Assembly: GCF_004118265.1 (NCBI RefSeq)
Contig: NZ_SDHW01000004.1
Coordinates: forward strand, 310,001-374,000
DNA length: 64,000 bases
Origin: Lacibacter luteus
GTDB taxonomy: Bacteria > Bacteroidota > Bacteroidia > Chitinophagales > Chitinophagaceae
Direction: 5' to 3'
Of the stretch, positions 25,995 to 35,372 are shown piece by piece. The notes under the pieces are model-generated. The model was not told the DNA's origin. It made no database searches and saw only the letters and a program-made list of their open reading frames with translations. The translations under genes and the position numbers were made by a program. Position 1 is the first letter of the stretch. Every line of letters begins with the position of its first letter.

Positions 25995-26020
25995 GTATTT
26001 CGAGCGGAGTCGAGAAATAC
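25995..26020. repeat. REP-like palindrome (GTATTTC...GAAATAC)
   Basis: GTATTTC and GAAATAC are exact complements around GAGCGGAGTCGA. The inner CGAGCGGAGTCGAG matches a dispersed motif I have seen in many Bacteroidota genomes (CTCGACTCCGCTCG). Only one copy is in this window. Confidence 0.55.
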
Positions 26021-26173
26021 ATTCAGAACTAATAAACGTTACAAAAACTCTCACCGGTTTTCTCCAGCGTTTATACTCAATTCGTCTGTTTGCAGTGCGT
26101 AACACTGCATCATTTGATCATTCTGTTGAACTGTTTTGCTTATCGCTCACAGCCAACAGCAAATAGCTTAGTT

Positions 26174-27190
26174 ATGGACATCAGAAAAGAACTCGAAAAA
26201 AGAATCCTCGTTATCGATGGCGCAATGGGCACCATGATCCAGCGGCATAAATTACAGGAAGCCGATTACCGTGGCGAACGTTTTAAAGACTGGCATTCCG
26301 ATGTAAAAGGCAATAACGATCTGTTGAGCATTACACAACCGCAGATCATTACCGGTATTCATAAACAATATTTAAATGCAGGTGCCGATATCATCGAAAC
26401 AAATACATTCAGCAGCACCAGTATAGCACAAGCCGATTATGAAATGCAATCGCTGGCGTATGAATTGAATGTTGCATCGGCACAATGTGCAAGAAAAGCG
26501 ATTGAAGAATACAATGCAGAAAATCCATCTACCCAAAGCACAAAGTTTGTTGCTGGTGCTATCGGGCCGTTGAATAAAACATTATCGCTTTCGCCCGATG
26601 TAAACAACCCTGGTTATCGTGCAGTTACGTTCGATGAAGTGGTAGCTGCTTATTACGAACAGATCAAAGGATTGGTTGATGGTGGTGTTGATGTGTTGTT
26701 GATCGAAACCATTTTCGATACGCTCAATGCAAAGGCTGCCATCTTCGCTGTGAAGAAATATTTTGCCGATCAGCAAAAGCCTGAGTTGCCGATCATGATC
26801 AGCGGAACCATTACCGATGCAAGTGGCCGTACCCTCAGCGGGCAAACACTCGAAGCTTTTTATATTTCGGTGATGCATGCCAAACCATTGAGCATTGGTT
26901 TAAACTGTGCATTGGGTGCACATGAAATGCGTCCGCATATTGAAGAATTATCACAAATTGCTTCCTGTTATGTATCGGCTTATCCCAACGCAGGTTTACC
27001 AAATGCTATGGGTGAGTACGATGAACGTCCGGAAGATACCGGTCATTATTTAGAAGAATGGGCAGAAGAAGGTTGGGTGAATATCGTTGGTGGATGTTGT
27101 GGCACCACACCTGATCATATTAAACATATTGCCGAGCATGTAAGAAAAATTCAGCCGAGAGAATTGCCTGTGGTAGAAGCGACTTTTTAA
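26174..27190 (+). CDS. metH: Methionine synthase, homocysteine-binding module (split MetH)
   Basis: Zinc-dependent module that activates homocysteine for methylation from methylcobalamin. ATG at 26174 gives [23 protein letters not shown] as in MetH; an upstream ATG at 26090 would add 28 unrelated residues. The TIM-barrel shows DGAMGTMIQ (about 16), ETNTFSST, and the three zinc cysteines, one in LNCALG (about 243) and two in [10 protein letters not shown] (about 306). Length 338 ends right after the module. The pterin, cobalamin and reactivation modules are encoded by the gene at 27671. Separate modules are known in this phylum, so the split itself is not a mutation. The two halves are separated here by a GxxExxY gene. 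Confidence 0.94.
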   Translation: MDIRKELEKRILVIDGAMGTMIQRHKLQEADYRGERFKDWHSDVKGNNDLLSITQPQIITGIHKQYLNAGADIIETNTFSSTSIAQADYEMQSLAYELNVASAQCARKAIEEYNAENPSTQSTKFVAGAIGPLNKTLSLSPDVNNPGYRAVTFDEVVAAYYEQIKGLVDGGVDVLLIETIFDTLNAKAAIFAVKKYFADQQKPELPIMISGTITDASGRTLSGQTLEAFYISVMHAKPLSIGLNCALGAHEMRPHIEELSQIASCYVSAYPNAGLPNAMGEYDERPEDTGHYLEEWAEEGWVNIVGGCCGTTPDHIKHIAEHVRKIQPRELPVVEATF

Positions 27191-27192
27191 GG

Positions 27193-27232
27193 TTGAACCA
27201 CAAAGACACTAAAAACACGAAGTAGCACAAAG
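27193..27232. repeat. Left inverted repeat of the GxxExxY cassette
   Basis: Starts TTGAACCACAAAGACAC and ends GAAGTAGCACAAAG. Its complement is found at 27626-27665 with one change in the first 17 bases and a nine-base gap after that block. It begins two bases after the stop codon of the first metH gene. Confidence 0.7.
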
Positions 27233-27235
27233 CCT

Positions 27236-27625
27236 ATGTATAAATTACTGAGTGAGCAAGAAGAATTTCTTGCGAGTGAAATTGTTGATATCGCCATCAA
27301 GATTCACAAAGAACTTGGACCAGGTTTGTTAGAAAGTGTGTACGCCAAGTGTTTTTATTATGAATTGAACCAAAGAGAAATACCATTTCAAAAAGAAAAA
27401 GAGGTGCCGATCATTTATCAAGCATTAAAAATTGACGACGGCCTTCGATTAGATCTTTTAGTTGATAACTTGGTTATTGTGGAATTTAAAGCACAGGAAA
27501 ATTATCATCCTGTGTGGGAAGCTCAGATCTTAAGCTACCTGAAATTATCTCAGAAAAGATTAGGGTTTCTTCTCAACTTCCATGTGCCTCTAATGAAAGA
27601 AGGAATAAAAAGATTAATCTTATAA
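27236..27625 (+). CDS. GxxExxY family protein (PD-(D/E)XK nuclease-like)
   Basis: Small protein of 129 residues with the name-giving motif GLLESVY (about residues 29-35, in IHKELGPGLLESVYAKCF), then ELNQREIPFQKEKEVPI, RLDLLVDNLVIVEFKA and WEAQILSYLKLSQKRLGFLLNF. The D-x(n)-E-x-K pattern in LDLLVDNLVIVEFKA looks like a PD-(D/E)XK nuclease core; the family's function is unproven. The gene lies exactly between imperfect inverted repeats and between the two metH genes, which points to a small inserted cassette. It has no link to methionine synthesis. Confidence 0.88.
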   Translation: MYKLLSEQEEFLASEIVDIAIKIHKELGPGLLESVYAKCFYYELNQREIPFQKEKEVPIIYQALKIDDGLRLDLLVDNLVIVEFKAQENYHPVWEAQILSYLKLSQKRLGFLLNFHVPLMKEGIKRLIL

Positions 27626-27665
27626 ACTTAGTGCCACTTTGCGACTTCGTGTCTTGGTGGTTCAA
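27626..27665. repeat. Right inverted repeat of the GxxExxY cassette
   Basis: On the minus strand it reads TTGAACCACCAAGACACGAA and then GTCGCAAAGTGGCACTAAG. It overlaps the end of the GxxExxY stop region and ends five bases before the ATG of the second metH gene, so it now serves as that gene's leader. Confidence 0.7.
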
Positions 27666-27670
27666 AAAAC

Positions 27671-30349
27671 ATGAACAGTATTAAACCATACAGCCGCTTT
27701 TCAGGATTAGAACCTTTAGTCGTTCGTCCTGAAACAAACTTTTTGAATGTTGGTGAACGTACCAATGTTACCGGCTCAAAGAAATTTGCACGCCTCATCA
27801 AAGAAAACAAATACGAAGAGGCATTGAGTATTGCACGTCAGCAAGTGGAGAACGGTGCACAGGTGATTGATGTAAACATGGATGATGCCTTGCTCGATGG
27901 TGTGCAGGCCATGACCACCTTCATCAACCTCTTGCAAAGTGAACCCGATATTGCCAAAATTCCGGTGATGATCGACTCTTCGAAATTCGAGATCATTGAA
28001 GCAGGTTTGAAATGTGTGCAGGGTAAATGTATTGTGAACTCTATCTCCATGAAAGAAGGAGTTGACAAGTTTATTGAGCAGGCACGCATCTGTCGCATGT
28101 ATGGTGCGGCTGTTGTTGTAATGGCGTTTGATGAAGTAGGGCAAGCAGATACCAAACAACGTAAAGTAGAAATTTGTCACCGTGCTTATAAGATCTTAAC
28201 GGAGCAGGTTGGTTTCGATGCACAGGATATCATCTTCGACCCGAACATTTTTGCGTTGGCAACGGGTATGGAAGAACACAACAACTATGGTGTTGATTTT
28301 ATTGAAGCTACAAGAGAGATCAAACAACTGATGCCGCTCACTAAGATCAGTGGTGGTGTAAGTAATCTTTCTTTCTCTTTCCGTGGTAACGATCATGTGC
28401 GTGAAGCCATGCACAGTGTGTTCCTTTACTATGCCATTAAGGAAGGCATGGACATGGGTATTGTGAATGCCGGTCAGTTGGTGGTGTACGATGAAATTGA
28501 ACCGCAGTTAAGAGAGTTGTGTGAAGATGTAATTCTCAACCGTAACAACGATAACAACGAAGCCACCGATAAACTCATTGCATTTGCTGAAACAGTAAAA
28601 GCAAAAGGCAAAGCAGAAGTAAAAGATGAAGCTTGGCGCAACGCTTCCGTTGAAGAACGTTTGAAGCATGCATTGGTGAATGGTATTACCGAGTACATTG
28701 ATGTTGATACCGAAGAAGCAAGATTGCAATACAACCGTCCGTTGGAAGTAATTGAAGGACCGTTGATGGCAGGCATGAGTGTTGTAGGCGATCTGTTTGG
28801 TGCAGGTAAAATGTTTTTACCACAGGTGGTGAAGAGTGCACGTGTAATGAAGAAGAGTGTTGCCTGGTTAACTCCTTTTATCGAAGCAGAAAAACAGGAA
28901 GCAAGCAACGCACCAACTATTTTATTGGCCACCGTAAAAGGTGATGTGCATGATATTGGTAAAAACATTGTGGGTGTGGTGCTGGGTTGTAACGGTTACA
29001 ACATCATTGACCTTGGTGTAATGGTGCCGACTGATAAAATTTTAGATGTTGCTCAAAAAGAAAATGTAGACATCATTGGTTTGAGTGGATTGATCACGCC
29101 TTCGCTTGATGAAATGGTGCACGTGGCACACGAAATGAAACGCAGGGGAATGAAGCAACCATTGTTGATTGGTGGCGCTACTACTTCACGTATGCACACG
29201 GCAGTGAAAATTACTCCACAATATGATGATGGTGTGATTCATGTGTTGGATGCAAGTCGTAGTGTGACTGTTGCGGGCAGTTTGTTAAGCAAGGAGCAGA
29301 AACCTGCTTTCCTGCAAGGCATCAAAGGAGAATACGACAAGCTGCGTGATGATTTTAATAATAAGAAAGTTGTAAAACAATTCCTGTCGTTAGAAGATGC
29401 ACAAGCCAATAAAACAAAGATCGACTGGAAAAATTTCACAGCTGTCACTCCAACCTTCACCGGTGTAAAACAGTTCGATAATTACGATTTAAACGAGCTT
29501 AGAAATTATATCGACTGGAAACCATTCTTTATCGCATGGGAACTGCATGGCAACTTCCCTGCAATTTTAACGGATGCAGTTGTTGGTACTGAAGCAACAA
29601 AATTGTACAACGATGCGAATGCAATGCTTGATAAGATCATTGCAGAAAAATGGTTGACCGCAAAAGGAACAGTTGGTTTCTGGCCGGCGAACAGTGATGG
29701 GAAGGACAGTGTGGAAGTACGAAGTACGAATGACAAAGTACGATTGGAGTTTCTTCGTCAACAGATCAAGAAAGCAGAAGGCCAACCAAACATTTCCTTA
29801 GCTGATTTTATTCAACCGGCTAACGACTCACAACCATCGGCTACCGACTACCTCGGTGCTTTCTCCGTAACCATTCATGGCATTGAAGAACACATCAAAC
29901 GTTTTGAAGCAGCACATGACGATTACAGCAAGATTACGTTGCAGGCATTGGCCGATCGTTTTGCAGAAGCATTTGCTGAGTGTTTGCACGAACGTACACG
30001 TAAAGAGTTCTGGGGTTATGCAAAAGATGAAGTGTTGACGAATGAAGATCTCATCAAAGAACAATACATGGGTATTCGTCCGGCACCGGGTTATCCTGCT
30101 TGTCCCGATCATACAGAAAAATACAAACTGTTTAGTTTGTTAGGTGGCGAAGAAGCAACCGGTATTCATTTAACCGAATCGCTGGCGATGTTCCCTGCTT
30201 CATCTGTTTGTGGTTGGTACTTTGCACACCCTGACAGTAAATATTTTGGTGTAGGAAAGATCAGTAACGATCAGTTGGAAGATTATACCAAACGTAAAGG
30301 AATGAGTTTGGAAGAAGTGACGAGATGGCTAAGACCGATCTTAGAATGA
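27671..30349 (+). CDS. metH: Methionine synthase, pterin-, cobalamin- and AdoMet-binding modules (split MetH)
   Basis: Carries methyl from 5-methyltetrahydrofolate to cobalamin and includes the reactivation domain. Residues about 15-280 are the pterin-binding domain ([37 protein letters not shown]). About 330-420 is the cobalamin cap helix region, and 415-550 the Rossmann fold with the axial histidine motif DVHDIGKN (about 424-431) and [12 protein letters not shown]. About 570-892 is the AdoMet-binding activation domain ([15 protein letters not shown] at about 802). With the 338-residue gene at 26174 it makes a full-length MetH. It starts five bases after the right inverted repeat and ends in a strong terminator. 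Confidence 0.96.
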   Translation: MNSIKPYSRFSGLEPLVVRPETNFLNVGERTNVTGSKKFARLIKENKYEEALSIARQQVENGAQVIDVNMDDALLDGVQAMTTFINLLQSEPDIAKIPVMIDSSKFEIIEAGLKCVQGKCIVNSISMKEGVDKFIEQARICRMYGAAVVVMAFDEVGQADTKQRKVEICHRAYKILTEQVGFDAQDIIFDPNIFALATGMEEHNNYGVDFIEATREIKQLMPLTKISGGVSNLSFSFRGNDHVREAMHSVFLYYAIKEGMDMGIVNAGQLVVYDEIEPQLRELCEDVILNRNNDNNEATDKLIAFAETVKAKGKAEVKDEAWRNASVEERLKHALVNGITEYIDVDTEEARLQYNRPLEVIEGPLMAGMSVVGDLFGAGKMFLPQVVKSARVMKKSVAWLTPFIEAEKQEASNAPTILLATVKGDVHDIGKNIVGVVLGCNGYNIIDLGVMVPTDKILDVAQKENVDIIGLSGLITPSLDEMVHVAHEMKRRGMKQPLLIGGATTSRMHTAVKITPQYDDGVIHVLDASRSVTVAGSLLSKEQKPAFLQGIKGEYDKLRDDFNNKKVVKQFLSLEDAQANKTKIDWKNFTAVTPTFTGVKQFDNYDLNELRNYIDWKPFFIAWELHGNFPAILTDAVVGTEATKLYNDANAMLDKIIAEKWLTAKGTVGFWPANSDGKDSVEVRSTNDKVRLEFLRQQIKKAEGQPNISLADFIQPANDSQPSATDYLGAFSVTIHGIEEHIKRFEAAHDDYSKITLQALADRFAEAFAECLHERTRKEFWGYAKDEVLTNEDLIKEQYMGIRPAPGYPACPDHTEKYKLFSLLGGEEATGIHLTESLAMFPASSVCGWYFAHPDSKYFGVGKISNDQLEDYTKRKGMSLEEVTRWLRPILE

Positions 30350-30353
30350 TAAT

Positions 30354-30382
30354 AAAAACGCCCCGCAACACGGGGCGTTTTT
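30354..30382 (+). terminator. Terminator of the metH region
   Basis: ACGCCCCG pairs with CGGGGCGT around CAACA, flanked by A and T tracts. Confidence 0.93.
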
Positions 30383-30412
30383 ATATTGAAGCTAAATAGT
30401 AGCTTTATTTCT

Positions 30413-31207
30413 ATGAAAATGCAACTAACCATCTTTCTCTTGGTTTACTCCCTGATTGGTAATGCTCAACTGATAACGATCGATACCTTCTTCGCTAACA
30501 CTTCATCTAAACAGTTCTTCAAACAAAATACTCTTGTTGAGAAAATTTCCTTCTCTAATTACGCCGACGGATCAAAACACATTGATGTTTATCGAAAAGG
30601 AATCTGGCAAGCTGATTCTTATAACTACTCCATTCCAAATAGCTATGAATCCTATGACTTAAATTTTATTGGCGACAATTACTTTTTCCAGAAAAAATAT
30701 GGAACTATACGCTTTCCAGACAGAGAGATTGATTCTTTATCAAAAAATAAATGCAGTGAATTTCCTTATGTAAGGGGTATTATATATCCTGATTCGATTC
30801 GTTGCAAAATAGAGTTCCAATGCCCGGTTGAAATAAAAAATGATTCAGACGAAATAGTATTTACAAAAGTGGAGGTGCCATGGGGCTATGAGGGAGGAGT
30901 AAAAGCACTTCAACAAAAAATCCAATCAGCCTATCAAAATAAATATGTAAAAAGTCAACACTCTTCTGCAGATTCTGCGTTCTTGTTTTCCATACTTGTA
31001 GACAGCAAAAGCAGTTGCCTTTTACGCATTGAACTAACACAAGGAAACTACTCCAGCTTTGCCCAGTTTTTTATTGATGAATTACGTACAGCCTGTCAAT
31101 GGAAACCTAACTTACAGGGAGGAAGAGCAGTAAGATCTTTTACCAAAGTCTTCGTTCGTTTAAACAAAAACCAAACGATAACCGTTGCAATGCCAAATGA
31201 AGAATGA
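30413..31207 (+). CDS. Exported protein with TonB_C-like C-terminal domain
   Basis: Secreted protein of 264 residues. ATG at 30413 is chosen because MKMQLTIFLLVYSLIGNAQ is a clear signal peptide. The last 90 residues resemble the C-terminal domain of TonB proteins: a GGVKALQQKIQ helix, FLFSILVDSKSSCLLRIEL strands, then CQWKPNLQGGRAVRSFTKVFVRL, which matches the WKPG..NGKPV..-type ending of TonB_C. It has no membrane anchor or proline-rich linker, so it is not a working energy transducer; such domains often occur in stray envelope proteins in Bacteroidota. Its base use is more AT-rich than its metH neighbour. Function unknown. Confidence 0.7.
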   Translation: MKMQLTIFLLVYSLIGNAQLITIDTFFANTSSKQFFKQNTLVEKISFSNYADGSKHIDVYRKGIWQADSYNYSIPNSYESYDLNFIGDNYFFQKKYGTIRFPDREIDSLSKNKCSEFPYVRGIIYPDSIRCKIEFQCPVEIKNDSDEIVFTKVEVPWGYEGGVKALQQKIQSAYQNKYVKSQHSSADSAFLFSILVDSKSSCLLRIELTQGNYSSFAQFFIDELRTACQWKPNLQGGRAVRSFTKVFVRLNKNQTITVAMPNEE

Positions 31208-31216
31208 GGATTCATT

Positions 31217-31984
31217 CTACAACCATCCATATCTGATCGCCTTCCCTATCAGCTCACCCGTATTATGAAGATGTTTTTTCCGCAACATATTTTTCCTGTG
31301 CGTATCAACAGTTTGTTTGCTGATCTTTAGCACACTGCCGATCTGTTTGCTTGGTTTGCCTTCGATCATCAGTTTCAACACCTGTTTTTCCCTTGTGGTT
31401 AACGCTTCACGATTGTCGGCTAAAAGCGAGTGCGCTACCACATCATAAAACGAAGGATCATCGTTCACTGCAATAAACGATAACACAGGGTTGCCTTCTT
31501 TTTTTAAATAGCCGATGTCGGTAAACAATCCAAAGCTGCGTACAATGCGGCCCTTTGCATCCTGCTCAAGCAGTATACCCTGATAGAGCAAACGTGTATA
31601 CAACCCATTCTTTTTACGGTAGCGTATATCGTACCGCACTTTGTATTGCATTTGCTTTTCTAAAGGCAGATGTGCAAAAAAATCAATCACCGCATTGGCT
31701 ATGGCTAAAAACCATAACCGGTCGTTCTGGTGTAAGCCACTGCTGAGAAACTCCCAGTTAAACTCCTGTACTTTGTAGCCTAATACTTTTTCAATTTCCT
31801 TGCTTACATATTCTACCGAAGGTTTTCGGTGATTGACGATAAAATAAAACGAATCGGTTGTAAGAAACAGGTTGTACAATTTTGCAAATGCAAACTGTTT
31901 TATGGCTGTTTTGTTATGTAAACGCTTTCGTTCTGTACCGGCCAACACATTACTGAATTTCTGCTGGAAAGGATCTTCCTTCAT
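31217..31984 (-). CDS. PAS-LuxR type transcriptional regulator
   Basis: DNA-binding protein with a sensing domain. Residues about 45-165 resemble a PAS fold (YFIVNHRKPSVEYVSKEIEKVLGY; YDIRYRKKNGLYTRLLYQGILLEQDAKGRI). The last 65 residues are a LuxR/GerE helix-turn-helix (LTTREKQVLKLMIEGKPSKQ, then ISKQTVDTHRKNMLRK). There is no receiver domain and no membrane segment. The class is common in Chitinophagaceae. Length 255. It is convergent with the TonB_C-like gene, ten bases from it, and divergent from the PAP2 lipoprotein gene; the target is not evident. Confidence 0.88.
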   Translation of the reverse strand: MKEDPFQQKFSNVLAGTERKRLHNKTAIKQFAFAKLYNLFLTTDSFYFIVNHRKPSVEYVSKEIEKVLGYKVQEFNWEFLSSGLHQNDRLWFLAIANAVIDFFAHLPLEKQMQYKVRYDIRYRKKNGLYTRLLYQGILLEQDAKGRIVRSFGLFTDIGYLKKEGNPVLSFIAVNDDPSFYDVVAHSLLADNREALTTREKQVLKLMIEGKPSKQIGSVLKISKQTVDTHRKNMLRKKHLHNTGELIGKAIRYGWL

Positions 31985-32330
31985 ACACGCTGATTGAACA
32001 ATAAAAAATAAGAGTCGGAGTAAGAGCAGTTAAAAAGGCCGGACAAAACAGGCAGTAAGTGTGCAAAACAACTGTGTACCTATAAATGGGTATTTCAGTC
32101 TTTGGTTAATAAAATTACATTTAAGCTTTGTTATTTAAAAGAGGTTGTTTAAAAACAAACACTTCTCTCCTTCTACACTTCCGCATCTTTATCCCGCTAT
32201 CCTTTTGAAGCAGGACTTTGTGCCGCTCCCGAAATAATTGAACACTGAGTTTGCTTTTCGCAAGCAAAGAAAGTTACTGCAGAAATATGTTTTGCAGCAA
32301 CCACATCATTTAACCAATAAAGCTAAAACC
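31985..32330. other. Divergent gap between the LuxR regulator and the PAP2 lipoprotein
   Basis: 346 bases, AT-rich, presumably with two divergent promoters. A weak GTTGTTT/AACAAAC inverted repeat lies near 32145. I see no gene and no certain promoter. Confidence 0.35.
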
Positions 32331-33710
32331 ATGACCAGGAACATTAAGCAAGCATTCTTTCTGTTGCTGCTTGTTTCAATAACAGGCCTTTCCTGCAAGA
32401 AAGAAATAAAACCCGAATCGTTACCGGAAGATATTCCCTCAAAAGCAAACAACGCCGGAGTACAAGGTCATCTGCAGCAAACGAAAACATTTTCATCAGA
32501 TGTAATTATGCGTTGGCTTAATATGCAATTAGATCTGTTGCGTGTTCCTCTTGCATCAGGAGCAGGCTCGCAGACTGCCGACCGGGCACAAGGCTATTGT
32601 GGCATTGCAGCTTATGAAGCTGTTGTAAACGGTATGCCTGCCTATCGTTCACTCTCGGGGCAATTAACTGTTTTTCCCGATATGCCGGCTGTTGAACCAG
32701 GCAAAGCTTACCACTGGGCTGCAAGTGCCAATGCTGCATTGGCAGAAATGAACCGCAAACTTTTTCCAACAGCATCCGATGCCAACAAAGCAGCCATCAA
32801 CAATCTTGAAACTACTTTACAAAACATGTATGCAGCAGAAGTAAATGCTTCCACACTTGAACGCTCCATTGCTTTTGGTAAAGAAGTTGCAACAAGAATA
32901 TTTGCATGGGCCGCAACCGACGGACAAAGTAATCCTAATCCTGCTTATGAGCCACCGGTTGGTTTTGGTAAATGGGTAAAAACATCGCCTGCTGCACCTG
33001 CTGCAAATGCGTATTACTTTCAGCGCAGATTACTGGTTCCGGATGTTGCTGCAGGTACAGAGATACCTGCACCTCCGCCTTATTCCATTACACCTGGTTC
33101 TGATTTCTGGAATATGGTAAAAGATGTTTACGATAAATCGTTTGTACTTACTGCAGACCAGATTGCTTCGGCTATTTATAACAGAGACAATCCGGGCTAT
33201 CCCGGTGGCGGACATTTTGTGTCGATCTTTTTACAGGCATTAAGTAAAGCTCAACTTCCACTCGATGCTGCAGCATTGGCGTATGCAAAAGTTGGTCTTG
33301 CACAACACGATGCTACTATTATTTGTTTCACTAATAAATATATCCATCTTACCGTCAGGCCCATTACGTACATACGCAATGTAATGGGGCATACAACATG
33401 GAACACTATCATACCAACCCCAAATCATCCCGAATTTCCATCGGGCCATGCAACCATTAATTCGGCTGTAATGGATATGCTCACCAATGTGTTTGGCGAT
33501 CACTTTGCACTAACGTTGCACACCTACGATTACCTTGGTTTCTCTGCCAGAAGTTTTGCTTCGTTTGAAGAGATGAGTATTGAAATGGCAAACAGCAGAA
33601 TATATGGAGGAATTCATTACCAATCTACCTGCGATAACAGCAGAATACAGGGCAAGAAGGTTGCACAAAACATTTTACAAACCATTCAATTTTTGAAAGA
33701 CGACGATTAA
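32331..33710 (+). CDS. PAP2/vanadium-haloperoxidase-like lipoprotein
   Basis: Periplasmic or surface lipoprotein of the acid phosphatase/haloperoxidase superfamily. ATG at 32331 gives a lipoprotein signal (FFLLLLVSITGLSC, Cys22); the upstream start at 32238 would bury it. The C-terminal third has the superfamily's phosphate/vanadate pocket: HPEFPSGHATINSAVM and SRIYGGIHYQSTCDNSRIQGKK. Length 459. Similar proteins in this phylum are annotated as vanadium-dependent haloperoxidases, but the vanadate lysine and arginine cannot be settled by eye, so phosphatase action is possible. It is a single-gene unit ending in a terminator at 33751. Confidence 0.85.
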   Translation: MTRNIKQAFFLLLLVSITGLSCKKEIKPESLPEDIPSKANNAGVQGHLQQTKTFSSDVIMRWLNMQLDLLRVPLASGAGSQTADRAQGYCGIAAYEAVVNGMPAYRSLSGQLTVFPDMPAVEPGKAYHWAASANAALAEMNRKLFPTASDANKAAINNLETTLQNMYAAEVNASTLERSIAFGKEVATRIFAWAATDGQSNPNPAYEPPVGFGKWVKTSPAAPAANAYYFQRRLLVPDVAAGTEIPAPPPYSITPGSDFWNMVKDVYDKSFVLTADQIASAIYNRDNPGYPGGGHFVSIFLQALSKAQLPLDAAALAYAKVGLAQHDATIICFTNKYIHLTVRPITYIRNVMGHTTWNTIIPTPNHPEFPSGHATINSAVMDMLTNVFGDHFALTLHTYDYLGFSARSFASFEEMSIEMANSRIYGGIHYQSTCDNSRIQGKKVAQNILQTIQFLKDDD

Positions 33711-33750
33711 AATTATTGCAACACCAGAAACACCTGACTCTTGTTGATTG

Positions 33751-33778
33751 AAAGACTCATGCTTTGCATGGGTCTTTT
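33751..33778 (+). terminator. Terminator of the PAP2 lipoprotein gene
   Basis: AAAGACTCATG pairs with CATGGGTCTTT (one G-T wobble) around CTTTG, followed by TTAATT. Confidence 0.72.
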
Positions 33779-33910
33779 AATTATACATTTTTTGCTTTCG
33801 TAAATCCATCCAGCTTCAGCCTTCGTAGTTATTTATGTTCTCAACAAACAAAGAGAACCGGCAGTATTACTGCCTCATTATTTTTCCTTTCATTATAAAT
33901 TAAACACAAA

Positions 33911-34489
33911 ATGAAAAGCGTAAAACTTTTTACCGCTGCAGCTATTGCTATGCTTGTTACAGCAAATGTATTTGCACAATCATCTTCTATGAAGATGAAA
34001 GAAAAAACAGTTGAAGTTGGTGGCGCACCTATGTATCCATCTAAGAACATTGTAGAAAATGCTGTTAACTCAAAAGATCACACAACACTGGTTGCAGCTG
34101 TAAAAGCAGCTGGCCTTGTTGAAACATTAATGAGTGCAGGACCGTTTACTGTATTTGCACCTACCAACGCTGCGTTTGATAAATTACCTGCAGGCACCGT
34201 TGAAACGTTGCTGAAACCGGAAAACAAAGCAACACTTACGGCCGTACTAACCTATCATGTTATAGCAGGTAAATTGGATGCAAAAGAAATTGCCAAACGA
34301 ATAAAAGAGGGCAATGGCACAACGGAATTAACAACAGTACAGGGTGGTAAACTCTGGCTAATGATGAAAGACGGAAAACTGTGGTTGAAAGATGAAAAAG
34401 GCGGAATGGCTGTTGTTACCATTAAAGATGTTTATCAGAGCAATGGTGTTATTCATGTAATTGATACGGTAATAATGCCTAAAAGTTAA
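33911..34489 (+). CDS. Secreted fasciclin domain protein
   Basis: Exported protein with one fasciclin (FAS1) domain. Residues 1-23 are a signal peptide ending in VFAQ. Residues about 50-190 show both FAS1 hallmarks: H1 in GPFTVFAPTNAAFDKLP and H2 at the end, NGVIHVIDTVIMP, with the YHVIAGKL segment between. A linker with MYPSKNIVENAVNSKDHTTL precedes it, as in many Bacteroidota members. FAS1 domains mediate adhesion or bind small molecules. Length 192. It starts the group of fasciclin, DUF4331, TPR and TonB-receptor genes, but has its own terminator (34516). Confidence 0.93.
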   Translation: MKSVKLFTAAAIAMLVTANVFAQSSSMKMKEKTVEVGGAPMYPSKNIVENAVNSKDHTTLVAAVKAAGLVETLMSAGPFTVFAPTNAAFDKLPAGTVETLLKPENKATLTAVLTYHVIAGKLDAKEIAKRIKEGNGTTELTTVQGGKLWLMMKDGKLWLKDEKGGMAVVTIKDVYQSNGVIHVIDTVIMPKS

Positions 34490-34515
34490 CAAATGATGTA
34501 GTCCTGGTTTTGGTA

Positions 34516-34541
34516 TAAGGGTCGGTTTTTACCGGCCCTTA
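34516..34541 (+). terminator. Terminator of the fasciclin gene
   Basis: TAAGGGTCGGT pairs with ACCGGCCCTTA (one wobble) around TTTT, followed by CTTTT. Confidence 0.85.
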
Positions 34542-34674
34542 CTTTTCGCAAAAAAAAATTCAAATCCAATACTATCATTTTTAACGTAACTATTCTATCT
34601 GCAGTAATTAAAGCTTCGCCTAACCTCGTATAAAAAACATACTCGCCATTTATTATTCATTAAAAAACTAAACA

Positions 34675-35334
34675 ATGAAAAAGAGAAAATTTCTGTTAAC
34701 TGCTTTTATCGTAGCAGTTACTGTAACAGGCGGCATTATTTACGCTGCTGACCATCTTGACTCTCCTGCTGTATCTAATCAAACAACAGACATTACCGAT
34801 GTATATGTGTTTCGAGGTCAAAACACAAGCAACCTTGTGTTTGTAGCAAACACACAAGGGTTACTTTCTCCGTCTGCAAGCAGCATGGCCATGTTTGATG
34901 AAAAAACACTGATTGAATTTAATATCGACAACAATGGTGATAATGTTGAAGACCTGGTAATACAAGCCATTGCTAAAAATGGAAAAATGAAAGTATATGG
35001 GCCTTATAAGCCTGTATCTACTGGTACAAAGAGTGTAATTTCTCCTTCTGCATTTTCTGTACAGGCAGATATAACTGTATATGGACAAGCTGCAAAAATC
35101 GGTGAAGAAAACGGTATTAAAGTTTTTGCCGGTCCTCGTGATGATCCTTTCTTTTTTGATCTTGGCCAATATCAAAAAATAATTGGCGGTACTGCAAGTG
35201 GGTTTAACAACCCCGGTACAGATACGTTTAAAGGAACAAACGTAATGAGCATTGTTATTGAAGTTCCCAAATCGCTGTTGGGAAGTACCAACACAATAAA
35301 CGTTTGGGCCGAATCAAAAAAGGCAATCAATTAA
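34675..35334 (+). CDS. DUF4331 family exported protein, N-terminal part type
   Basis: Exported protein carrying the N-terminal signature of DUF4331 (ADHLDSPAVSNQTTDITDVYVF, cut here to its key residues HLDSP and DITDVYVF). Residues 1-24 are a signal peptide ending in YAA. Other family marks are FNIDNNGDNVEDLVIQA, FAGPRDDPFFFDLGQYQ and GTNVMSIVIEVPKSLL. At 219 residues it lacks the C-terminal half of the usual DUF4331 protein; that half is encoded by the next gene, 38 bases downstream. DUF4331 has no settled function. Grouped with fasciclin, TPR and TonB-receptor genes. Confidence 0.9.
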   Translation: MKKRKFLLTAFIVAVTVTGGIIYAADHLDSPAVSNQTTDITDVYVFRGQNTSNLVFVANTQGLLSPSASSMAMFDEKTLIEFNIDNNGDNVEDLVIQAIAKNGKMKVYGPYKPVSTGTKSVISPSAFSVQADITVYGQAAKIGEENGIKVFAGPRDDPFFFDLGQYQKIIGGTASGFNNPGTDTFKGTNVMSIVIEVPKSLLGSTNTINVWAESKKAIN

Positions 35335-35372
35335 AAAGCTGAAGAAATTTTTCATTTCAAAAAATCATTACA

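Larger units (their letters stand above)
25860..26173. other. Gap before metH with terminator and REP-like palindrome
   Basis: 314 bases between the small lipoprotein gene and metH. It holds the terminator at 25882-25912 and the palindromic repeat at 25995-26020. I looked for a cobalamin or SAM riboswitch before metH and could recognise none. Confidence 0.5.

Noticed and set aside
25913-26173. Cobalamin or SAM riboswitch before metH
   Set aside because: I could find no B12-box or SAM-type core; only a terminator and a dispersed palindrome are visible.
26174-30349. metH broken by frameshift or insertion
   Set aside because: The two products end and begin at domain borders and each has its own start; split MetH is known in this phylum, so I see two genes, with the GxxExxY unit in the natural gap.
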